In this document: positions 1 through 8,895 of the stretch, in pieces | Numbering within the stretch: the first letter of the stretch is position 1 | Layout: each line of letters begins with the position of its first letter | Source of the DNA: Phoronis ovalis | Taxonomy: Eukaryota > Phoronida > Phoronidae | Direction: 5' to 3' | Length of the DNA: 10,327 bases | NCBI GenBank assembly: GCA_028565635.1 | Contig: JAOXYB010017873.1 | Coordinates: forward strand, 8,219 to 18,545 | The notes under the pieces: model-generated | Database searches by the model: none | The model's input: the letters and a program-made list of their open reading frames with translations, nothing else | What the model was told of the DNA's origin: nothing | Position numbers and translations under genes: made by a program

Positions 1-623
1 AGGGTGTATGTTTTTCTTCAATTAGAATATTAATTTTTGCCTTTTGAACGATTAAAATGGCCATAGAATGTCTTTATACTTCCTTTCCACTGATTTGCAG
101 AAAGTATATAATGCTGATTTCATTTTCAATATTTAAAAAAAAAAGTCATTGGCTTATATCAAATTATCGAATTGAACATTTCTCTTTTGCTATTTTAAAA
201 GGAAAGTCATTATAATATTTCCATTTCTCATCATTTAAATTACACAGTTGGTCCCAACGTTTCTTAATCAAGTTGTGACCTTCATATGTTTGTAACTTTT
301 AGCTGGTGCAATAACCTACAGGTTTAATCATATTTAAACATATTTTTTCAATGTATGGTTAGTTATGTTAGTTTCATAAAAACAGTAATTGTTGTCATTA
401 TGGACTTTTTCCATTTACTTTATAATTCCTTCGTGCTGCAGAGTACCCTGCAAACACAAACTTCAATATATTCTTCACAACAAAAAGAAAAGCTTATGAC
501 TTTTGTTGCACAATATTTTTTGCCAAATCTCTGCTTTCGCTAAGAACATTAAAAACGTGATAGGATCCTGAACAAAATACAAATGGTAAAATAAAATTAT
601 ACTTTCTATATTTTTATATATAG
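1..623. other. AT-rich 5' flank of the metalloprotease gene
   Basis: No convincing exon is seen. The stretch ends in TATATATAG, the acceptor for the first coding exon at 624. It is either the 5' flank, an intron behind an unseen leader exon, or an outron if the message is trans-spliced. A 62-codon open frame at 355-543 has no recognisable features and low-complexity AT-driven composition. Confidence 0.5.
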
Positions 624-641
624 GCAGTAGAACAGCCAACC

Positions 642-3496
642 ATGTTGATGCGTATTCGTAAACAGGATCCCGCCGTTCCAAATTTAGACACATTTCGTCC
701 TGTTACTGTATATTCAAATGTACAAGAAGGTCCAAAAGATGCATTTGTAGAGATACGCGGTCTACCAAATGTTCCGTATAAACCAGAATCTGGCCAGTTT
801 CTGTATGATCCGGAAGAGAATAGTGAAGAATTTGATGCAGCGAACTGCTTTGCCATTGCTAGAAACGTAAGTAAACAAAAGAATAATGAGCTAAAAATGA
901 TCTGAAGCTAGATATTTATTGATTTAAATTGTAACAAACATTTTTTAATGCAATCTATTCAATTACGAACTCAGCTCTAGATCATAAAAAAGAAAAGTAT
1001 ATTTAGATGGTTAAAAGTTCTAAACGGAGTTGGTCGCATCCAATTGAAATATGCTCTTTTTAGAAGAAGGAATGGGGGATAGAAGGAAATGGATATTTCT
1101 GTGACCATGCAGTGATTTCCGAAATATATCTGTTGTGATTCGTGATTGGTCATATATAAACGTGACGCATAAAAGTTGATATCTGTTACTCGTGATTATG
1201 AAATTTAGTGCCTATACCTGTTGATCGTGATCCCCTACTCCTTACTTATACCCGGGTACATATAGGTGTTACACTATGATATTAACTACGTTTTAATATT
1301 TTATTTCCTGTGACTTGTGATTCCCCTCTTTTTTAATAGGATATCTGTAGACTTTGTATTTGTTACTATGCAAATCCCTGTTATAAGTTATAATCGATTG
1401 TAGCTGATATTGTAGGCGTAATAGTCGCAAGTATAAATTTCTATAAAATAACGGCATTTTCGAAAATTATGAACTTTTGAATCATGCTAGGGATTATATC
1501 ACTCACGCTGATAAAACATATTTCAATAGTTTTTCCTAAAATGTTAAAAATACTCGCACAGTTTTCATGCAGGATGACGCGGGAGAGTGTGTAGCTTATT
1601 TTAAGTCGTGCAAACTATTCACTGTTACTATAATTTTAGATAAAAACTATGTTTGACCAAGCGCTAACTTCCATTCAGAGGATTCCACATGCCCCACCGG
1701 TTAATCTCAACTGGCAGTGGGGACCCGGTGAACCTCTAAAGATTCTGCCGAGGTTCAGAAATGAAACTAATCGATTTTTTCTGAACGCTAGATATGACAG
1801 ATTTAACAGGTTAGCTTTCAGATAATGTTTTTTTTTCTAATTGTTTTCATGTCGATTCATTATAAGTCAAAGTCAACCATCATTTGTGTTTGTTTTAAAT
1901 ATATTACACAATAATTAAGGAGATAAACAATGATTGCGAAAACTTATTCACGAATAAAAACAATATAACTTGCGTTTTTGCAGACGGCTTTCTTTTGATG
2001 TACATGCCCCCTCCTCTGGTGGACAAGCAACGTACTTGAGTCGTTCATATGATATCGTGGGTCACGAGACGGGGCATGCCATATTGGATTCTTTAGTACC
2101 CGAATATCTGACTAATTACCAGGCTGGTGGAAATCTACAAACAGGTTAGCGAAGGTCTATTATTACTTTGCATAAAAGTAATATAGGTTTCGTAAAAACA
2201 TTGTGAACAAATATTATATAGTGTTTTAATACAAGTAAGTTATTTTGCGATTGTACGCGTGTCTGAAAAACAATGTAACTGCATGTACATGATGCACATA
2301 TGGCTATGACTATTGTCTGGAGTGTTTTTGTTTGTATATTACTACAACTGTTATATAGTCTTTCTTAATGTTCACATGGTTTTTCTACTTAGCTGGGTTG
2401 CACGAGTCTTTCGCTGATATGACTGTCATTTTCTCTTTGCTGTGGCAATTTGATGTTTGTGAGGCTATTATGGTCCAATCCCAAGGTGGAAAAACCCTTA
2501 ACGGAGGATTCTGGGTCATTTTGGCCGAAAACTTTGGGCAAGTTTTTGGACGAGATCCACTGACTCAAGGAATTCGTAATCTTAATAACACGTTGAAGGT
2601 AAGAATTGATAGTAACTGTGTGTTTTCCACCTTTATTTATCTGTTTTACCTCACCTACATGCATTTTTCTAATCTTTGTTTTACTGAAGTTTTCATAAAA
2701 ATAAATGTACTTTTTTGTAATTTTCGGAAAAGTCGGGAGAAACCAACAATAATATAACAAAGCTACACTTACACAACCGTAATACCGTTATATATAACGC
2801 TATACGTATACATTATTGCGAATAAGAAGTAAACTGATATACTATATAATGTGCCTGAATAAATCCATCTGTTAGCGTTATTTTCCTCCTTGACTAATGC
2901 CGTCTGGTAGATTAGACTAACGCATGAATTTATTCAAACTAATATGATATATGAATTTTCTATTTTAGAGTAAAACAAGAATGTAACGTATTGCATTGTT
3001 TCTCTCTTTCGCCTTTCGTTATCGTATTAAGGCAATAAAGTTTTTGGTTACTCCTTTAGTATAATAGTTTATGAAAATTTTCATAATTTCATCCGTCAAC
3101 TGTTTTTTTTTCTTTTTTTAGCTGAGCCAAATCCCATCTTTTGCGTTTGATGGTTTTGGTGTCGTTTTTACATCAGCCGTCTTCAAAGCCATGGTTGATG
3201 TTTTTGATGTAGAAAAAAACCTTAATAATGAAAACCCAGCCTTAACCTTATACAGAGTGAGCCAAGATTTTTTAAAACTTGTGTTACGAAGTTTCCAAAC
3301 TGCGCCGAGGCCTTCCGTAACCCTGAAGCAAATGGCAAAAATCATGATCAGACTGGAGAAAGATAAAACACGCAAAGCAATCTTGCGTCTCAACTTTGTC
3401 GAGAGAGAAATTATTGAAATGAAAAACGGTGGCATAGGGGGCACTGTTGAAATGCCACCAAACTTTTGCAAAATTGTGTTAGAAAATGATAATTAA
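642..3496 (+). CDS. Gluzincin-type zinc metalloprotease, bacterial-like, five exons
   Basis: Five exons join in one frame: 624-866, 1640-1809, 1984-2144, 2393-2598 and 3122-3496. All four introns are GT–AG (phases 0, 2, 1, 0), and donors such as AAC|GTAAGT at 867 are strong. From the ATG at 642 the product is 378 residues. HETGH (H159, E160, H163) gives two zinc ligands and the catalytic Glu. HESFAD (E190, D194), 27 residues later, gives the third ligand, an ExxxD arrangement as in thermolysin-like gluzincins. These motifs sit on separate exons. Flanking text such as YDIVGHETGHAILD, AGLHESFADMT and GVVFTSAVFKAM recalls, from memory, bacterial hypothetical metalloproteases rather than known animal peptidases. 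No signal peptide or membrane segment is visible, so a cytosolic site is inferred. Six open codons precede the ATG back to the acceptor at 624, so an upstream coding exon is possible. The substrate is unknown. The gene model is well supported; the family assignment rests on motifs only. Confidence 0.85.
1093..1327 (+). repeat. Degenerate interspersed repeat in metalloprotease intron 1
   Basis: At least five related copies of a roughly 20-25 base unit, approximately ATATCTGTTACTCGTGATTC, occur in the same orientation at irregular spacing: 1093-1120, 1126-1149, 1179-1197, 1214-1236 and 1302-1327. A weaker sixth may start near 1342. The shared core is CTGT…GTGATT, and the last two copies end in CCCCT. 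The cluster lies wholly inside the 773-bp first intron (867-1639). The rest of that intron shows nothing else I can assign. Confidence 0.5.
2856..2936. repeat. 81-bp inverted repeat (hairpin) in metalloprotease intron 4
   Basis: The arms 2856-2875 and 2917-2936 are inverted copies over 20 bases. Position by position they give 17 Watson-Crick pairs, one G-U and two mismatches; the outer nine bases (TGAATAAAT against ATTTATTCA) are perfect. The 41-base interior has a small CTAAT/ATTAG stem (2894-2898 with 2911-2915). It could be a tiny MITE remnant or a transcribed hairpin; nothing in the sequence decides between them. Confidence 0.65.
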
Positions 3497-3737
3497 TTCA
3501 AACTTTTTTCTCCAAAAAGTATGGAGTCACGAATTACCAACATATAAATGTGAAATCAAACAATTCGGCAGAAGATGAGTTAAACTGTAAACAACAATAT
3601 GCAATGACTAAATCAACTGAAAATTCAACTAATGGCTCTATATTATCATGCTCCTTATTGTGGATATCATTTCTGCTCAGTAATTCACAATATAGCACAC
3701 AAAATAATAGCTATTCTTTTGTAAAAAAAAGTTTCAG

Positions 3738-3757
3738 TGACACCTATATTGGTGTCA
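3738..3757. repeat. Short perfect hairpin, TGACACC/GGTGTCA
   Basis: A perfect 7-bp inverted repeat (3738-3744 with 3751-3757) encloses a 6-base loop. It lies about 240 bases after the metalloprotease stop codon, so it may be a 3' UTR stem-loop. It is short enough to arise by chance. Confidence 0.3.
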
Positions 3758-3927
3758 AAACGACTTATGAACATGTATCTGATTTATTTTTGAGTGAGAT
3801 TGCTTTTAACTATTTCCATTATGTATCTCCATATTTTTTTTAATATTTTTTTTTCTGCTTTTAATTACTTAATTAGCTATTTATTGTGACCTGTTTATTT
3901 CATGACACCCTGTATTTGCTGCGCCTT

Positions 3928-3940
3928 ATTTATTTATTTA
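3928..3940 (+). promoter_or_regulatory. AU-rich element (overlapping ATTTA motifs)
   Basis: ATTTATTTATTTA contains three overlapping ATTTA pentamers about 430 bases after the metalloprotease stop codon, in the sense orientation for that gene. Such overlapping pentamers are the classic mRNA-destabilising element in animal 3' UTRs. Function depends on the UTR reaching this far, which is unproven, and AT-rich DNA makes the motif fairly easy to find. Confidence 0.35.
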
Positions 3941-4150
3941 TAGTAATTAAGTGGTCTAATGGAGAGGAAAATTAGATAAAAAAACAACTGCATGCACAAG
4001 TGATTACGACCAACTTGGAATTTGCATGGTACGTAGAATATAAAAATATACAAATTGTTCAGCGCTATGATTTATCAGCCAAAAGACAGTGTACTGTATA
4101 AAGAGAAGTATTGTTATTATAAAATAATGAGACCTATTTTGCTGTATTAA

Positions 4151-4592
4151 GATGTAACTATTATTCGTTTCATAATGGATAAAGTAACGAATTTTGCGAT
4201 AACTTCGGGAAAAACAAAATAACCTCCAGCGGACAGCTATATCAAAGTGAAAACGGCAACAAGAGTTAATTTAAGTGCACTTTAAAGAATCATAAAACAC
4301 AGTTTTTTCACAAAAAATATTACAAAACCTGGTTATATTATAAAACATGGCAAAGCAACAAATTTTCGGATTTTATTAACCAGGTGGATTCTGCAATTTG
4401 CCTGTAATGTACCCCCTGGTAAAAAATATTCTTTTTGCGAAAAACTACATTCTGAAAAAATTGAAATGGATTTTTGCTTATTGTGTGTCTACCTCATTTT
4501 CACTTTGATGTAAGTGTTTATGAGCAAGTTTTTATTTTCTAAATTTATGGCAGAAATTCGATTCTTTAACCATTATGAGTAGTTGTCCATCG
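4151..4592. mobile_element. Imperfect foldback / MITE-like palindromic element
   Basis: Matching inverted blocks share one axis near 4374: GATG 4151 with CATC 4589-4592; CATAATGG 4171-4178 with CCATTATG 4570-4577; CGAATTT 4188-4194 with AAATTCG 4554-4560; ATCAAAGTGAAAA 4241-4253 with its complement 4497-4509; and the AGTTTTT area 4301-4307 with 4440-4446. The coordinate sums stay between 8743 and 8750, so this is one long palindrome with small indels and not a set of chance hits. The inner pair ACCTGGTTA 4327-4335 and TAACCAGGT 4377-4385 gives a slightly different register. There is no transposase and no clear target-site duplication. The ends are approximate, and the divergence suggests an old insertion. 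Confidence 0.6.
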
Positions 4593-5142
4593 TGTAGAAA
4601 AGTATAATAATAAATAATTTAAAGTTATAATATTCCTTTTTTGCGTAATTGTATCTCATTATATATCATACATTCTCCTACAACCTACTGTCAATTTAAA
4701 TTGCTTTTTACGCTTTAAATAATAGTAGCAACGACAATCAAGATATGACCAACGTAATGTACTGCATATGATGATAAGACATAAATTATTATTGTTCCCA
4801 CTTTTCTGTAAAATCGGTTTGGATAAAGCAAATTTTATGATCGAAAAAACGGCAATTGGAAATCATGTTTAGAATATTGGTATAAAGAGTATGGTGGCTT
4901 CTCAAACTTCTTGTGTAATTTATCTTCCAAAAGTGTGCCAGATTTACACGTTAAAGATAGATTCGCCAATGATATACTGAGCTCCTAGTGTACTATTAAA
5001 TACAAACATCATAATGTGATTGCAGCCAGTGATGTCCCAAAACGATTAACACGGCTGAACTCTCCTGTTGCAATAGATAACGGTGAATGACTGAGATTTT
5101 AAAAATGGTACCTAAAAAATTATAGGAGTATTGTTTACTTGC

Positions 5143-5554
5143 TAAAAACATAGTTATAGCATGAATTTAGATCTACTGGATTTTTCGACATTTCAGACAT
5201 AGTTTAAAAATACCAATATGTCATAGCCAGGAAGTCTAAATTTTCAGAAAACATGTGAAAAAAATGTAATGCAAATTTTTATTTAAACAGTAACGAGGGT
5301 CTAGATTAGCCTTTATACTTTAGCTCATAATATTGTTGACTTGTAGGACCTTGTGAATCTTGTAGTACATAATCATTTTACAGTATTTACAGACATTATT
5401 TTAAAAAATATATAAATGCCAGACATTCTTGTAAACAGATCAATTGATTAGTTTTATGTATGTATTTATGCATTCATAAACAAAAAAACAGTTTTTTACA
5501 ATTTTTTTAATCACACCATGGCACATAAATAACTTGACAAAAAACATAGTTATA
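5143..5554 (+). repeat. Pair of ~20-base direct repeats
   Basis: AAAAACATAGTTATA occurs at 5144-5158 and again at 5540-5554. Both copies are preceded by ACTTG, with two or three differing bases in between. The intervening sequence is not visibly repeated, so this is a weak pair that could be element ends or coincidence. Confidence 0.3.
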
Positions 5555-5612
5555 TGTAATTCCCTATTTATTATCAGCTAATGATCAGCTATATAATTAA
5601 GAAACACACTAT

Positions 5613-5672
5613 TATTCTTCTGATACATGATTCTTCTAATTGTGATTCATCTTAATAGTTAGTGATTCTTCT
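5613..5672 (+). repeat. Four short TGATTCTTCT-like direct repeats
   Basis: Copies start at 5613, 5628, 5643 and 5663 (spacing 15, 15 and 20). The third reads TGATTCATCT and the first lacks the initial TG. Just upstream, ATCAGCTA is also duplicated 11 bases apart (about 5573-5591). This looks like small-scale slippage duplication. Confidence 0.4.
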
Positions 5673-6364
5673 GGTTGACCTTGATTGGTAATGTAAATAA
5701 AATAATTGAATATATCAGTAGGACACTGACTAATGGTGTTCCCAAATATAAACATGAGCCTGGCGACATTTAATGTTTACATGGAAGTAAATCAGAATGG
5801 ACAATGTCGAACTTTTGCAGAATAAGAAATAAATCTAGTCACGATTTCTAACTTCAAAAAAAATAATACTGAACTTCTGATTTTACATTTGATACTAACT
5901 ATACATTTGTTAACACAATTACTCATTCCTGGGGTTGAAACTCTCATAGCGTCATCTAAATGCAAACATAGGGTTAAAAAAGGCTCCTTATATGCGTATG
6001 TAGCTTGCCTAAAAGAACTTCCTTAGAAGACTTGCAGAAGACACATGGAATGTGCATTACCTTTTCAGAAAAATACCCCAATTCCCGTGATTGTTCATTT
6101 ATGCACAGGAACCAACTAGTACCATCCCCAGGCTACTGATGAGACACCGACACTGGCAAACACACGTATAAATTTTTTTTAAATTATTCAACAACATAAT
6201 ATTTCGATGCATAATTCAGCTAAAAATGTAATTAATTTTTAAATTATATTTTATGTGTACATAAGTACATATGAAAAACATGTCTGAAGTAGTAAAAACG
6301 CATTCTTTTATAAATTTTGAAAAAACATTTACAAATATTTCAATCCTTCTGCTATTTTCGTCAG

Positions 6365-7556
6365 TTAAAAATTTCCTCGGATTGTTTTAAGTACACGATA
6401 ACAAGTCTGTGAATGCATCCAATAATATGGCAAAATTGCATAATAATGCACCAGTCCTATCACAACTCCTGCAAGTACATCCAATAAATGATGGCGTCCT
6501 AACATAACCCTTGATAAACAAACAATCCCAGACCACAACAGTAGGCATACTGTCCACGTACTTCCAGAGAGGAAATGTTCTAAAAGAAACGCTGCAAGGA
6601 ATACTGCTCTTGTACTGTGTCCAGATGGTAAGGAGTAATGGTCAACGGAAACAGTGGCAAACATGTCCATTCTGTTGTTCTCTGGACGTTGACGTCTCCC
6701 AAGAGATTTAGCAAACGTAACAATGACCAGGTCAACTAACAATCCTGGAACAAACAATAAAATTATGAGATCTTTTGATATAACTTGTCTAGCAGAAAAA
6801 GTACACATTAAGAGTCGCATTTAATGGCAAGGGGTAATAATTAATTTATTGATTGAAAAATAAATAAAGTTAACATAAAAAATTATTATTTAACTTGAAA
6901 ATTGCCAATCATTTGATAAGAACTTTCATCTTGTACACTACAATAAAGGATCATAAGTTAGTTTTAAATAAGAGATTTCACATTCAATTTCCATATAATT
7001 TTTATAATTTATGAAACTTGATAAAGCCCCCTCTCAGAATTCAAACACCTATTTCACTAACTCTTTAAAAGATTATGGAATACCACATGAAGATTGTTTA
7101 TAAAACAAAATAAAATTCCAAAGACAGTGCTTTCCAGTGACACCTGATTTCAAAAATCAATAAAACAATGACATAATCAAAATACAACCCTGAATTTATC
7201 ACTTTTATTTTATATTCACTGATCTATCAAACCTTACCTGCTAATAAGTTGAAGAATATTGTTAACTTTTGTTTATTTTCTGCAACAGTCAATATTGTCA
7301 TCACACCAACAATCCATGGAATACCATGACATGAAATTTCTAAGGCTTTCATTACTGGTCTTAAAAATCCAAAAGCGCTTTCTGGAGTAGCACATACACT
7401 CAGATACTCTGTCCATTCTACATCATGCTTTATAAGCCATGACTGTTGGTTATTAGTTGTATCATTTGAATGAGGTTTTGTAGTTGGTGACTGGCTACTG
7501 ATTTTATCTGCTTCATCATTATCAGGTTTCTTAGGGAACTTTCTTTGAGTTGCCAT
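6365..7556 (-). CDS. PLPP6: Phospholipid phosphatase 6 (polyisoprenoid/presqualene diphosphate phosphatase)
   Basis: Two minus-strand exons, 7556-7238 and 6744-6365, are separated by a 493-bp GT–AG intron in phase 1 (donor AGCAG|GTAAGG, acceptor TTCCAG|GA). Together they encode 232 residues. The PAP2 phosphatase signature is complete: KSLGRRQRP at 119-127, PSGH at 146-149 with the acid/base His149, and SR…H…D with S184, R185, the nucleophile H191 and D195. The segment RPVMKALEISCHGIPW (66-81) and the stretch around MDMFATVSVDHYSLPSGH match vertebrate PLPP6 closely. Hydrophobic segments near 79-91, 97-118, 152-165, 170-183 and 196-214 fit a multipass ER or nuclear-envelope membrane enzyme. The known family role is dephosphorylation of presqualene, farnesyl and geranylgeranyl diphosphates. 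The N-terminal tail is hydrophilic, rich in Lys, Asn and Thr, and shorter than the human one (295 residues in total, from memory). Start choice: ATGGCA context, with an acceptor just 7 bases upstream. Confidence 0.93.
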
Positions 7557-8384
7557 GATTACCCTAAAAAATAAAAATACAAGGGGTAATAACTGAAATA
7601 CAACAATTTAAAATGAGAGCTAGGCAACTAATTTTACGAGACTGAATTCCAGCAGAGTCATCATTTGAAAAACTTGAGCGCTGTATAACCTCTCTTAAAT
7701 AGTTTGAACTGGGACCACTGTTGAACAACCACATTTGGGTAGTTGAATTGAATAAGAATCAGAAGATAAACAGTGTAGACCACCGCCTAGTGTAAATGTC
7801 CATAACCCATGGGAAATAAACACAGAGTTTACTTAAAGATTTATATCATCACATTCTGCATTTTTGTAAATAATTTCTTGCAATTCATGGTTTATGTAAT
7901 TATTATATATTATTATTAAGTGAATCATTTTAGGCAGTCTTAGTCTTACCGTCATACAACAAGCCATGAAGAAATAATCATAAGAAATCAGCAATGTTCA
8001 CGTTGTTGAGCACTCCTAACTGCAACCTATTGTCCATACAGAGAAGTGCGGACATTTAATGAGACTTTTACCATGAAAGAAACAAAAATATACCTTCTAT
8101 TCTAAGCTGAACTTGTAACCATCTCGAGTTGTCAGATTTCATTCCGGAAATAAGAAGTCGGTATTGTAGTATGTGTTTACACATTTCGATTAACAACAAT
8201 TTACGAATATCTTAACTGTAATATCTAAAAATATTATCATTTTGACTTATGAAACTAAATATCTCCTTCAAAATGCATTAAATGTGTCAATAAAATTACA
8301 TGTCGTTATTTTTCTAAATTGGCATTTTGGAGACCACTTCTTGTCGAACATGTTCACCGGATGTTTACCTTTTCCAAAAAAAAT

Positions 8385-8413
8385 TGGGTCAACAGCAGAC
8401 GACCCAGGTAAGT
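8385..8413 (+). promoter_or_regulatory. Strong unassigned splice donor with a hairpin at the exon end
   Basis: CCCAG|GTAAGT at 8403-8413 matches the animal donor consensus almost perfectly, and the FAM78 coding exon follows 490 bases on. It could end a FAM78 leader exon; acceptor candidates before the ATG include TATTTTAG at 8811. The inverted pair TGGGTC 8385-8390 and GACCCA 8401-8406 would place the last exon bases in a stem. No transcript evidence is available. Confidence 0.4.
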
Positions 8414-8607
8414 CAATAAATGATTGTGAAACAGACCTATTTCCGGTTTACTAATGATTTGAGATAAAAAAGACTTCCAGGAATTGAAAACGATATCAAC
8501 GAAAAATGTACCATCCATTTTCGATTTGACATCATCGTGAAAACAATAGCTCCGTGTGCATGTGTGTGGACATCCGTGACGTTTTTCTAAGAAATTAAAT
8601 TTGCATT

Positions 8608-8739
8608 ATGGGAGTGAAGTATTGTTTTGCACCTAGATTCACATTTCTCAGAAATTCATCAACTTTCTGTAAAATCGAGACTAGAATGAAAGCAGGAGAA
8701 ATCATACCATACCTACAGAGATTTCTCCGGGCTTTCTAG
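8608..8739 (+). other. Candidate 43-codon upstream ORF in the FAM78 leader
   Basis: The ATG at 8608 (context TTATGGGAG) opens 43 codons ending with TAG at 8737-8739, 156 bases before the FAM78 start. It begins Met-Gly, is basic (several Lys and Arg), and has a second in-frame Met at residue 27. It matches no family I know. If the FAM78 transcript begins upstream and is unspliced here, this ORF would affect FAM78 translation; if the leader is spliced from 8407 it is removed. Confidence 0.25.
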
Positions 8740-8895
8740 TCTTAAAATTAGTTTTAAAACTTGGACTAGCTCAATAGGTATCGGTTGCGCCGAATGATTT
8801 GTGTATTTTAGCTGCGCAATAGCGTTGTGAACCGAACATTTATTCATAGTTTATAGAAATTCTGGATATCTAAAGTTAAATGTTATATTTTGAAA

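Larger units (their letters stand above)
3497..4150 (+). other. Downstream region and probable 3' UTR of the metalloprotease gene
   Basis: This begins after the stop codon at 3496. No AATAAA occurs nearby; the nearest canonical signal is at 4609-4614, beyond the foldback element. TATAAA variants occur, for example at 3543-3548. The 3' end of the transcript therefore cannot be fixed. An open frame of 97 codons at 3550-3843 is Ser/Asn-rich, matches nothing known to me and is not called as a gene. Confidence 0.4.
4593..6364. other. Intergenic region and probable PLPP6 3' UTR
   Basis: No gene is recognised. PLPP6 reads into this region from the right. The first poly(A)-like signal on its strand is a variant TATAAA at 6312-6307, about 52 bases past the stop codon; no canonical AATAAA is close. 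A 53-codon open frame at 4827-4988 and a short open stretch after an acceptor-like TTGCAG near 5027 have protein-like composition but no identity. The rest is AT-rich with small repeats. Confidence 0.4.
7557..8895. promoter_or_regulatory. Divergent 5' region between PLPP6 and FAM78
   Basis: This 1.34-kb stretch between opposed start codons must hold both leaders and probably a bidirectional promoter. ETS-like cores lie at 8142-8149 (TTCCGGAA), 8356-8364 (ACCGGATGT) and 8441-8446 (TTCCGG). On the PLPP6 strand there is a likely acceptor (TTTTTTAG|GG, exon resuming at 7563), with candidate leader donors near 7949 (GACG|GTAAGA) and 8093 (GAAG|GTATAT). On the FAM78 strand a strong donor, CCCAG|GTAAGT, sits at 8408. 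No TATA box can be assigned. Confidence 0.45.

Noticed and set aside
2600-2757. Open reading continuing past exon 4 of the protease
   Set aside because: It follows a good donor (AAG|GTAAGA at 2599), becomes Phe/Tyr-rich low-complexity sequence, and splicing to 3122 restores the conserved frame.
2389-2760. Minus-strand 123-codon open frame
   Set aside because: Antisense shadow of protease exon 4, with no recognisable features of its own.
3118-3471. Minus-strand 117-codon open frame
   Set aside because: Antisense shadow of protease exon 5.
3550-3843. 97-codon open frame downstream of the protease
   Set aside because: Ser/Asn-rich and AT-driven, no recognisable domain, and it lies in the probable 3' UTR.
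6745-6820. Upstream extension of PLPP6 exon 2 starting MRLLMCTF
   Set aside because: It is intronic: a clear acceptor (TTCCAG) at 6745 joins exon 1 in phase and gives the conserved hydrophobic segment.
8242-8454. 70-codon open frame in the divergent promoter
   Set aside because: It spans a strong splice donor, shows no homology I recognise, and does not connect to the FAM78 start.
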